DNA from: Eustoma russellianum
Taxonomy: Eukaryota > Streptophyta > Magnoliopsida > Gentianales > Gentianaceae
Reading direction: 5' to 3'
Assembly (NCBI GenBank): GCA_036186865.1
Contig: AP025055.1
Span: forward strand, 28,120,838-28,184,837
DNA length: 64,000 bases
The position numbers and the translations under genes are program-made. The notes beneath the pieces are model-generated. The model saw only the letters and a program-made list of their open reading frames with translations. It did no database searches and was not told the origin of the DNA. Positions 47,026-57,389 of this stretch are shown here, one piece after another (positions within the stretch are counted from its first letter, which is position 1; each line of letters opens with the position of its first letter).

Positions 47026-48110
47026 ATTGTTGGACCATGCACCTGTAATAAACACCACTAGAGGGAGGTGAATAGTGGTTAGCGAAAATTACACTACTAC
47101 CCTTGATTAAAATCCTCTTTGAAAATAGAATCTGAGACCACCTCAGATTCAGAACCCGTTTTTGAAAAGTTCAAAAGTCAGTGCAACAACTTCAAAGATT
47201 ATGAAAGTTTCGAGAACTCAACTTCAACGTCTTGAAAAGAATATGTCCAAAAATCATATAAAAAGAAGATTGTTTGACCCTTCAACAAATAAAAAGATTC
47301 AGATGGCCAATTTGGACAGAATTGGACAGAATGTTGCTGATTTTGGAAAACGTGTTTCTCTTTGAATATTCAACTAAAAAGGTTGATCTTTATGTCAAAA
47401 CACTCCTTAAGATGTCTAGTTTATGTTTCCAAAATTCCTGACCTTAAACAATTCTTGGTTAAAACAGAATTTAAGTTTTCTCAAAACTAATCAGATTGCA
47501 GCCAGATTGGAGCAGTTATCTTGCAAAGACTGAAAGACTAACTTTTCCTTGCTCAAATCAAGTGATTCTTGTTGCAAATGAAATATAACAGTTTCAAGTA
47601 TAACTCCACCAAAAATCACGAATTTTGAAAGTGTTTAGCTATTTTTTCAAAATGTGTGAAGTTATGTGAAAACTGCAGTAAAAAACAAGAAAAATGCAGA
47701 AATGTAGAAACAAGATAAGAACACCGAGAATTTATCCTGGTTCGGTCAATGTGACCTACTCCAGTCCCAAGGAACACCTTTCCTTGGATTTCACTAAGGT
47801 ATGAACCAAATTACAACAAGAACCAATCTTGATCCTTGGGTTAAACACTAACCCTATTCAAGTCTTGGATGAACACCTTCTATACAACACTTAGTTGCAA
47901 CACCTCTACCACCTATTGATGTAGCCTTATAAAATTGGCTAATCAATCTTACAAATGAAGCTCAAGAGGCTTTTAGCTCTCCAACAAATACAACAAGAAC
48001 ACATTGGCTACAAAGAATGGAACAAGAATGACAAGAAGAAGATAGCTAGACAAATCAACTATTGCTTTCAAGTGAGCTTCAAGTGTGTTCTTCTTCTTCA
48101 TCCTTTGCCT

Positions 48111-48122
48111 CCTATTTATAGT
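48111..48122 (-). promoter_or_regulatory. TATA box of element G 5' LTR
   Basis: The minus strand reads CACTATAAATAGG, about 1.2 kb upstream of gag and conserved in the other LTR near 40769-40781. Confidence 0.65.
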
Positions 48123-49257
48123 GTGAAATGGCTCTTGAAGATAAAACCTCCAATGTGTCACCATCTTTATCATCAAGTCTTAGTTGTCTTCACATCATTG
48201 ATTGGCCTTGTACACTTAGCAACATCAAGCAAAATGATTGGTCCATCTTGGAACACCTTATGTTGGCCGATTTTTCCACCTTGGAATGTCTTAATTATCC
48301 TTTGCAAAGTGAAGATAATAAGAGGGGATATGCCACAAGAGTACCTCAACTTATTGGCTTGAAAAAAGGGCATGTGAAGGCTGAAAGTTTGACCCCAAAA
48401 TCAGCTCCAAAACAGCCATACTAGCCATTGATTTCAAAATAGAATTTCCAAGTTGGCAATTTTGCCAACTAGCTTCTTTTTGATTAGTCCACTTGTCATA
48501 ACCTCATAAAATAGGTAAACCACCTTTGGAACCGGTATATGCACGTTCTTGGCCTCATATATATGTATATCAACTCAGATTTTTGAAGAAGAAATCAACA
48601 AATAATAGTTACAAGATTATGTCAACATGTAGCACCAAATTCTCAATATTTCGTCTTGTATGTTGTGATCATTTTCAGACCTTGAACACCTTTAAATTCT
48701 CTGAAATATGATGATAAATATACTCCAATAACATAAAGAAGAAGATCTTCAAGAAAGAAATAGAATGTGACATCACAACACGTCACATATCCCGCTACTG
48801 TCGATAATATCATCATTTAAGAAAAATAATATAAAACCACCATATAATCTTCAAGATAATCATAACTGAACTCCATAATGAAGATAAGAATATACTCAAG
48901 AGATTCCTTGAGTGAAAAGACCAAAAATACCTTCAAGGGTAAAATGACCAAAATGCCCTGATGAGAGAAAACTCCAGAAATGACCCCGAAGGTCAGAAAT
49001 AAATAAAATACCTTTGTCACGATAAATAAGATGATAATAAATCCTTGAAGTATTTCCACCATATCATATTCCTACAAAACTCAAAATACCAATTTTGCCC
49101 TTTTTGGTAAGTTGTAGAAACTTCCAAGACACATTAGTCACAAGACATTTATATTTATCAAAATCACATAATAATCACATAGTGAACATATAAAACATGT
49201 ACAAATGAAAACAATCGTTTTATCACATTTTAGAAAAATATTTCTAAAAACCCTAGA

Positions 49258-49510
49258 CATCGATCGATCGAAGTGCCTCAGCTTCAGAGATCGATGTCTC
49301 ACAATGAGTTTCAGAATTTGTCTCTGACCTACATCGATCGACGAAGTGAGGGTTTGATGTATACATCGATTGATCGATGTGTCTCAGGTTTAGAGATCGA
49401 TGTCTCATAGTAAGGTCTTGAACTTTCTCTACCTTACATAGATCGATCGATGTGAGGGATCGAAGTACATCGATCGATCGAAGTGCAACAACCTGAGAAA
49501 TCGATGTCAT
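49258..49510. repeat. ATCGATCGAT palindrome cluster in the G 5' LTR
   Basis: Same arrangement as 41905-42158. In the element's own orientation it lies at the upstream end of U3, about 1.1 kb before the TATA box. Confidence 0.85.
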
Positions 49511-49797
49511 TTTTCTCAACTTTTTCAACTTTTAATCACATATAAAACCAAGTGTGACATTTTTATTCATTCACCATTAAAAGTCATGACTTTGAAAATT
49601 ATCCAAACATATTTCTCAACAAGACTCGGAAATATTTCCTCATTGTCAGAAACCTTTTCAGCGACAGTCCGACAACACACAAAAAAAAAACCAACCAACG
49701 TTCTTTTTTGTTCCTTTCTGGACTCAGAGTGTCTCATCACTGTTCGGCATACCTTCCCCAACCGATCAAATAAAACCAATTCTCTGTTCTAATCAGA

Positions 49798-52700
49798 ATG
49801 TCTGAAGAGAGCTTAACACCAAAACCAAGTCAGAGTCTACCAGATAAACTCACTGCTCATCTGGCTAACCTCCTTAGGCAGAGTCTTAGTTCACAGCCCA
49901 ATTCAGAGAACTTAGCCATAGGAGTAAGATTAAACCGTGACAATTACTCACTGTGGTCAACATTAATCCGGAATGCCATTGGCTGCTGAGGGAGGGGTGC
50001 TCACCTGACTAGGGTACCTCCTCCACCACCGCCAACTGACCCAAAATTTACATCATGGGAGCAGAATGATGAGTGTGTATTCACATGGCTCCTCTAAAAT
50101 ATTGAATCACATTTGGTCATGAATGTGCCCCAATATCCAACCTCAAAGGCACTTTGGGATGGCCCTTTAATCACCTATGAATTTGGGACAGACTCCCTGC
50201 AAGTGTTTGATTTACACAAGCGGGCCAATTTCCTCAGACAAAGCTCACATACACTGGAAGAAGTATGGAATAAACTTCAGTCAATTTGAATGACGATTGA
50301 TGTCAAAGAACCAAATCCCATGAAAGATCTGGAAGACATCCGTATCTTTCACCAGAAAACCTAATAACAAAGGCTGTTCCAGCTTCTGAATGCCATTGAT
50401 GACATATTCGAAACAGCAAAAGAGAACTGTTGAATAGAGAGCCACTTCCATCAGTGAAAGTGGCATACGGATTGATCAGAAGGGAAGAAGCAAGAATACA
50501 AATCTTGCAGATAGATCCCTCAGTGGATACATCGTTGGGGTCAGGACTAGTTACACCCGGGGGCAACAGCAAGGGCCGAGGGGCACAAAGGCTCTTAGAA
50601 ACTTCTTCATTGCGCCCTGGAGACGATAAAAACAACCTCAAATGTACCCACTATAGGAAGAAGAGGCACACAAAGGAGTCCTGCTTCCTTCTGGTGGCAT
50701 TTCCAGAATGGTGGAGTGATAGGAGCAAGCCAGAGGGTGCCACCGTAGGAAAAGGAGCCGTTGATGTGGGCACCTTCACAGACGCCAATAGCAGCAAGGA
50801 CAAAGAGGGCAGACATCAGGAGAAAGAGGAGGGCCGAAATCAGAAGAAAGAGAAGACAGAATTCACCATAACATTGGAGAAAGGCAGCGAAACAAAGGCG
50901 ACAGGTATTAGGGTTTGCGATTTTCCCAACCCCTTTCCTTTAAATCCCTCTTCAAAGGAGGAAATTACCATACGGCTCCCCAAGAAATTTAAACATCCCT
51001 CCAGAAGCTATCCGACCCAGTATAGCCCCCCAAGAGTTCTAAGCACCCGATTCAGCCCTCTAGGTTGCCCTAAATGCAACCTCAGTCCCTCAGTTTACCA
51101 ACAGTCTAAACTAGTCTTCAATCTTTTAGCAAACACACCCAGCCCCAAAATTCCTTCCACAGCCTGGATATTTGACTGTGGGGCCACCGATACTATGACC
51201 AATGACCGGAGTGATTTTACCTCCGTTTCTAAACCAACCAAAACCCATATTGAGACAGTTAGCGGTGAACTCATACCTGTTTGTGGAGGAGGGTTTGTTC
51301 AACTCTCCCCAAGCATGACCCTAACTCATTGGTTATATGTGCATACGTTGTCTTCAAAGTTACTGTCATTAAGTCACGTTACTAAAGAACTTAACTCTGT
51401 CGCGCTCATCTACCTCTCATTTGCCTTTTGCAGGACATACATAAGAAAGTGATTATTGGGCATGGCACTGAACGCGGAGGCCTATACTATGCTGACGAAG
51501 TTGCTCAATAGGGTCGGTCCATGCTTGCTCGCCGGACGGTCGATCGACAGTTATGGATGTGGCACCGCCGTTTGGATCATCCTTCGACAAGTTATTCGAA
51601 ATTTTTTTTCCCAGTTTATTCTCTCATAAGCATGTGTCCTTCCAGTGTGAAACATGTATCCGCGCTAAAAACCATCGGGCTACTTTTTGCCCTAATAATA
51701 CTTGGGTTCAAAAAATGTTTTCTCTGGTTCATTCTGATGTATGGGGTCCAGCACATGTTACTAATCATCATCACTTTCAGTACTTTGTTTTATTTATAGA
51801 TGATTTCTCACGTATGACATGGGTTTATTTTCTTCGCCATAAATCTGAAGTTCCTGATACATTTATACATTTCTTCAATCTTATACGTACCTAGTACAAC
51901 ACTACCATCAAAACCCTACGATCAGATAATGGCGCAGAATATCTTCCCCATAAACCTTTTTTCCAAACTCATAGACTAATCCATCAAACCACGTGTCCAA
52001 ATACACCTCAACAGAATAGCAGAACACAAGAATTGTATTATCCTTGAAATGACCCGGGCCATGCTATTTGAATCCCATGCACCACCATATTTATGGCCCG
52101 ATGTCATTGGAATAGTTGTCTATCTCTTAAATCAACTACCCACCAAAGCCTTAAATCATCAGACCCCACTCCAAGTATCAGCCACACAGACCACTATTCC
52201 ATCCATTCTTACTATACCGCCTCGTATTTTTGGGTGTTCTGTCTATGTTCACATTCCCAAACCAGAACGGTCAAACCTTGAGGCGTGTGCTAAAAAATGT
52301 GTTTTGTCGGGTATTGCCAGCCACCAGATAGGATGTCGTTCTTATAATCCCTCTACTCGTAAACTGCTCACTATCATGGACCGTGTCTTTCTAGAATCCA
52401 ACTATTTTTTTGCACATCGAGTCGGGTCTCAGGGGGGGTCTAAGAGTGAGCCACCTTCCCTCGAGTGGTTGCACAGTTTTGACTATGGAGAGACTGTCCA
52501 ACATGTTCTTCAAGAGGTAAGCACTCCACCTTCATCTGATAACTTACTCGATGAACAGTGTATGAGTATCCCTACAGAAACAGAAGGACAGGAACAGGTG
52601 CTTCCACCATAAAGGAACAGGGGAATTCCGGCGGAACGATACTCACCAGAACCAGTGCTTCGATTAACCAGATATCCGATGAATCAAGGAAGGATCCTTT

Positions 52701-54188
52701 TGACATATTCTGAGTCTATTTCCTCGCACAGTACAGGATGCCAGAAGGAGAAAGGAATGGTGTGTGGCCATGGATATTGAAATGGAGGCAGTGTTAAGAA
52801 ATGAAACTTGGGCACTTCCAGAAGGAAAAAAGCAAGTCGGATGCAGATGGGTGTTTACAATCAAGTACAAGGCAGATGGGTCAATTGAGCGATACAAGGC
52901 GAGACTTGTGGCGAAAGGATATACACAGACCTATGGAGTTGATTATTCAGTGACTTTTTCACTTGTTGCCAAAATCGACACAATCCGAGTATTATTCTCT
53001 ATAGCTGCTAATAATGACTGGTCACTCTATCAGCCGGATGTAAAGAATGCTTTCCTACATAGAGAGTTGCGGGAGGAGGTGTACATGGAGGCTCCTCCGG
53101 GTTATTCAGAATATTTCGAGATAGGTGAGGTGTGTAAACTAAAGCGTGCATTGTATGGGCTAAAGCAAAGTCCGCGAGCATTATTTGGTCGATTCACCGA
53201 AGCAATGAACTGGAGTGGATACCAACAGAGTAATGCAGATCATACACTTTTCCTAAAAAGAAAGAGGCTAAGGTAACATGTCTCATCATTTATGTAGATG
53301 ATATGATTATTACAGGAGAAGACAAAGAAGAGATTGTGCGGCTGCGATAAAGGCTATTCTCAGAATTTGAGATGAAAGATTTGGGAGATCTGAGTTATTT
53401 TCTGGGCATAGAAGTGTCACGCACCAGCCGTGGAATTTTGATATCCCAACAAAAGTATATACTGGATTTGTTATCTGAAGTCAAGATGATGGATTGTAAG
53501 CCAGCTTAAACACCGATGGCGGTTAATCACAAGTTGCAAATAGTAGAAGGAGCTCCAATGGTGGATCATGACAAGTATCAGCGATTAGTTGGGAAGCTAA
53601 TTTATCTATCTCTTACACGACCAGATATTGCATACGTAGTGGGAGTGGTGAGCCAATTTATGCATCGTCCGCAAATAGAGCATATGATTACTGCAAAAAG
53701 GATAGTAAGATACTTGAAAGGGACACCTGGAAGAGGAATTCTGTACAAAAAGCATGGTCACTTGAACATCAGGGTGTTTGCTGACGCAGACTGGGGGGAA
53801 TCCAAATGACAGAAGATCAACCTCAGGGTATTTTACTATTGTCGGAGGAAACTTGGTCACCTCAAAAAGTAAAAAAACAGAAGGTAATGGCGCTATCAAG
53901 TGCATAGGTAGAAGAGGGATTAAGGAGATTGTGGCGGTGCTATGGATAAAGAAGTTGATGAGCAAAATTGGAACCCAAGTGGACTTGCCAGCACAATTAT
54001 TATGTGATAATAAAGCAGCCATAAGTATCTCAGAAAATCCAGTACAACATGATCGGACTAAACACATCAAAGTAGATCGATATTTTATCAAGGAAAAGCT
54101 TGAGAAAGGAAGCGTTGAACTACCGTTTGCCAAGTCGGAGGATCAATTTGCGGATATATTCACAAACGCAATTACTGAGAGAATCTAG
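49798..54188 (+). pseudogene. Element H gag-pol, disrupted
   Basis: Plus-strand copia polyprotein. Gag starts at ATG 49798 (MSEESLTPKPSQ..., LNRDNYSLWSTLIRNAI), breaks at a TGA at 49987 and continues in pieces to about 50420. From 50430 a frame holds a damaged zinc knuckle (CTHYRKKRHTKESC near 50640, one Cys replaced) and the protease WIFDCGATDTMTND near 51170. The integrase zinc-finger region is at 51521-51660 (WMWHRRLDHPS) and the core at 51553-51894 (HSDVWGPAHV, FIDDFSRMTWVYF); its second Asp region near 51915 is frameshifted. The C-terminal part is at 52049-52612. RT is at 52764-53276, with YVDDMIITGE just after it in another frame. RNase H is at 53516-54188 (LCDNKAAISISENPVQHDRT). At least seven breaks make it inactive. 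Confidence 0.88.
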
Positions 54189-54232
54189 GAATCAGTTCTA
54201 AGCAAGTTGTGTATTAAAGACTCCAATACACA

Positions 54233-54444
54233 ACTTGAGGGAGAGTGTTGAAGATAAGATCAAACCAAAGCTGATAATCTTACCTAATTTAGGATTAAAA
54301 CCGATCAAATCAAATATTTGATTTAATTTGATATGATGTACAGTTACCATAGATAGGCTTGGTTGTGTACTATTTATAGATGGTGTATAATGTATTGAAA
54401 ATCAATGAAAAGAATCATTCATTCACAAATATTGTTTTCTATCA
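54233..54444 (+). repeat. Element H polypurine tract and 3' LTR
   Basis: AACTTGAGGGAGAG precedes TGTTGAAGAT at 54246. The LTR ends TTTTCTATCA at 54444, then GAAAA. Confidence 0.9.
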
Positions 54445-55141
54445 GAAAAAAAAAAGAAGAAGTTGTTATAATGCAGCGGTGACCACCACAAGGGCCAAAA
54501 ATTCTTTTGTCAAAGTTTAAATATAACAATGACCAAATAGAAACCAATAAAGTTTGCTTGGTGTGTGTTTGATAGCAAAACTTATGGGGCGAATAGCGGC
54601 TGTCGAGATTGAATACAAGAAGCGTTTTTTTATGAGAGTTTATATGGTCTTCAACGACTTTATTTTTTTACAGTAATTTGATTTGATTTCTAACGGCTAT
54701 TATGGTAACGACTAGTTGCTTTTCAGTTTGGACATATGTACAGTTAAGATTCTAAACTACTATATTTACATATAAAATACTAAGTGTTGCAGCTTGGCTT
54801 CAACTTTGCTGTCTTACTGGTTGTGCCTTCACTTCGTTACCCTGGTTCTGCACAAGTTTGTTCTGGCTCTTCTTCACCATGGTCATTTACAGTTCTGTGC
54901 TGCTCTTCACCTTGGCTCTTCACTTCTTTGCTTTGGTCACCTTAGCACGATAGTATTACTTCATTTGTTCAGTACAGTTTCATATCGGCAGCATATATCT
55001 CTTATGTTTCCATCACAGCCGGTGCTATATTCAGCTTGAAACAGTGTGACTGAGCTCGGTTGGAATTATATTTCTACATTTTCCTTAATAAAATTTGCTT
55101 GGTGTTTGTTTGATCGCAAAACATATGGGCCGAATAGCGGC
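54445..55141. repeat. LTR-like block with 56-bp direct repeats at its sides
   Basis: 54545-54600 and 55087-55141 are near-copies (AGTTTGCTTGGTGTGTGTTT versus AATTTGCTTGGTGTTTGTTT, both ending GAATAGCGGC). Between them, 54601 (TGTCGAGATT) to about 55077 resembles the F-type LTR in style (ACGACTAGTTGC, AAGTGTTGCAGCTTGGC, CACTTCGTTACC). 54445-54544 would be intron of gene Y, with no gene seen in it. No coding domain is visible. Confidence 0.4.
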
Positions 55142-55354
55142 CTTCTCCATGTTTCGATCTCCCCTTCGTTGGTTCATGTCATAAACCAAGTTTTCATTTA
55201 CACTTCATTCCGTGCTGCAATGACTTGAACGCTTGAATTGAATGTATTTAAATAGAAAATAATTCGTAGATGTATTAGAAAATGGATTGGATTTTGAAAA
55301 ACAAAGAGTACGCCAGGGGAATTAAGCAAGAGATTCAAATAGTTGTAAGATTTT

Positions 55355-55462
55355 TTAATACGACCCAAAATATAAGTATACTTTGACTTCTTAATATAAT
55401 ATAATTTTATATTATGTTGAAAAGTCAAAATAAATTTTTATTTTGAAAAGGATGGAGCATTA
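55355..55462. mobile_element. Stowaway-like MITE
   Basis: Imperfect terminal inverted repeats: the left end reads ACGACCCAAAATATAAGTAT...CTTTGACTT. The right end, reverse-complemented, reads CTCCATCCTTTTCAAAATAA...TTTTGACTT. The pattern 'CCCAAAATAAG...CTTTGACTT' is typical of small plant Stowaway elements. The loop is nearly pure AT, and there is no coding capacity. Ends are approximate. Confidence 0.5.
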
Positions 55463-55845
55463 CTTATTATTTCATTTGTGTTATTTCATCTGTGACACTG
55501 GGTTAAAGCATTAACATTTTTCAATCGAATTATTACACCCCATCTAGAAAATATTGTAATTATTTCGCTTGAACATAATTTAAAAATAAACCATGTATAT
55601 GTCAAACTATCATAGTATTCCTGGATCAGGGCAAGTAGCTATTATAATAGCTCTAAGTCAATGGATGACATATGGACCAATGGGTTAAGTTGTTAAAATT
55701 AGGGGCAAATAGGTTGTGCTGTGGGTTAGTAGGCTTGAAGGATCCACCCGAACTTGATTCTTTCATAGTTTTATTTCGCTGTATTAGCTTTTCGACCTGA
55801 ACATGAACATGCTAGGTTCACTGATTGTGTATGTATTGACCTAAC
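55463..55845. other. AT-rich intergenic stretch, nothing recognised
   Basis: No open frame with a domain, no repeat structure and no RNA gene seen. Confidence 0.5.
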
Positions 55846-56175
55846 TGTTGGAGGAAAATTGGAAATTTGAAAATAGGTTTGTCTAATGTTGGTGAGCAAC
55901 ATATTTTGAGCTTAATTATGACTAGTTTTTGTTAATCAAAAATGAAAACTAATGAGTCCTAAATTATCTAAATAATGAGTAGATGACTTTAGGCTTTTGA
56001 ATCACTCAATTACGTACGATATCGGATGAATGAGAAATTAATGCTTAAAGTAGGAATAAAAATTGGTTGAGAATTAGAAAAATGGTGATGTGGCTTCATG
56101 AAAAATGAACACATAACATTGGTCAATTGAGTTGAAGTTGCCATCTTATATATTGCAAGAGTAGACACTTTAGAT

Positions 56176-56354
56176 GGGGTTGGGATCCCCTCACACAATC
56201 CCCTCACCCCCTCCCCCACCGCATGACACGTGGCAATAGGGGGTGGTGAGGCTAGATGAGGGGTAGGCAGCAATAGATGTATGAGAGGATGGAAGATACA
56301 TGCCGCACGGTGGGGAGGGGGGTGAGGAGATTGTGGGTGTGGAGATCTCAACCC
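56176..56354. mobile_element. hAT-like MITE with 8-bp duplication
   Basis: 179 bp between perfect CTTTAGAT copies (56168-56175 and 56355-56362). Long inverted repeats: the left end GGGGTTGGGATCCCC... is matched by the right end, which reverse-complemented reads GGGTTGAGATCTCC.... Both arms go on with C-rich stretches containing CACAATC, CTCACCCCC and CCCACCG. It is GC-rich unlike its surroundings and has no coding capacity. The 8-bp duplication fits hAT-type transposition. Confidence 0.75.
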
Positions 56355-56404
56355 CTTTAGATGTGGCCTAAGAGCAAGAGAATTTTTGACCAAAAGGAAG
56401 ACGT

Positions 56405-56470
56405 AGATGGCTGCCACATGCGTGCGCCGCCGCCGCCGCCCGGCTGGCTGGCTCCTGGGCCCGTGGGTCG
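56405..56470. repeat. GC-rich CCG-repeat patch
   Basis: A GCCGCCGCCGCC run followed by GGCTGGCTGGCTCC, standing out in an AT-rich LTR. There is no counterpart in the related LTR at 2500-2650 beyond a general GC-rich patch. Confidence 0.5.
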
Positions 56471-57389
56471 GTTCTTATCTTTTTGGATAAATTTTCTTTT
56501 AAATTTTTCCCGAAAAATAATTTATCTGATCCTATGGCTATGATTAAATCTGATGATCTAACAGCTCATATTTAAACTGCATTGCAGTTGTTGATCCGAT
56601 GGCTAGAATTTAAATCTGGATGTTACATTGCGATCCAACGGCTTCGGACTTAATCTTATCATCAGTTGTAATCCGACGGCTATGGTTTAATCTGATTAAT
56701 TTGATTTCTGATCCAACGGCTACAGTTTAAACTGCTAGAAGGTTTTGATCTAACGGTAGAGATTTAAACTGTCTGATCCGATGGCTCTGATTCTATCGGG
56801 CAATTAACCTCCAAATAGATTTTCATTCTACATAAACAGAGCCAACGCTCTCTGTTGTAATACACGAAAGCTTTCTTTTGCAAAGTTTTCCTTCTGCATC
56901 CCTCCTGCATACATTCTTCCTGCTTTACTGCATCTTGCGTTCATCAATTACGAGAAGTCTGAACACTTCATAGGTCGTAGGATTCTTACGCTGCAGTGCC
57001 GCTCGCCTAAACTGATATTCGTTGTATCCTGGGAAATTTTTGCTACATCCGGTTGGGCACAGTATACCGGAGCAATTCGTCTTAAGGACAGAGTCCTAGA
57101 CTCCTCTTGGTTTACTTGTTGTTTATTACTGTTTATCACGAACACACGAACACACAGTTTCACAGACATTACAGATGCTACTTCGCTAACATTCTTAAGA
57201 CAAATTCTTTCTGTTTATTCTGTACTGGTTTGCTTCTGATTGCAACCTGATTATGTATAATGTGTCGTACTCTTTCTGTTTCATTTTTCGAAACATACTG
57301 AGTATTACGTTCTGTTTCTGCACTTCATAAAAACAGAGACGTGATGGAAAACAAAAGTCTCAATTCGTTCAATGTTGTGTACATTGGTT

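Larger units (their letters stand above)
39750..49621 (-). mobile_element. Element G: Sirevirus-like copia element inside H
   Basis: A minus-strand element: 3' LTR 39750-42268, polypurine tract 42269-42282, pol 42620-45868, gag 45870-46910 (with an N gap), primer-binding site 47014-47025 and 5' LTR 47028-49621. The perfect duplication AGACT flanks it (39745-39749 and 49622-49626). Its proteins are related to those of C and E but more distant, and its LTRs are unrelated apart from the terminal bases. Frames are broken many times, so the copy is inactive. Confidence 0.92.
47028..49621 (-). repeat. Element G 5' LTR
   Basis: 2594 bp, partner of 39750-42268. It contains the palindrome cluster at 49258-49510 and a TATA box at 48111-48122. 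Confidence 0.9.
39521..54444 (+). mobile_element. Element H: copia element with very short LTRs
   Basis: A plus-strand copia element: 5' LTR 39521-39719, primer-binding site 39720-39730, then interruption by G (39750-49621), gag-pol 49798-54188, polypurine tract 54233-54245 and 3' LTR 54246-54444. Without G it is about 5.0 kb. The LTRs are both 199 bp and differ at roughly a dozen sites. GAAAA flanks both ends. The RNase H phrase NPVQHDRTKHIKVDR and the Gag style suggest an Ale-type lineage. Confidence 0.9.
55846..57160 (+). repeat. Element I 5' LTR
   Basis: Starts TGTTGGAGG and is homologous to 2281-3200. It has many 'gatccgatggct/gatccaacggct' units at 56530-56780 and an R/U5-like part (TGTATCCTGGGA, TATACCGGAGCAATTC, CTTAAGGACAGAGTCC) at 57020-57110. 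The exact end is not visible and no clear primer-binding site was found. Confidence 0.6.

Noticed and set aside
49586..49792. Frames across the G/H junction on both strands
   Set aside because: They span the end of the G LTR and the H leader, so they cannot predate the insertion and have no domain.
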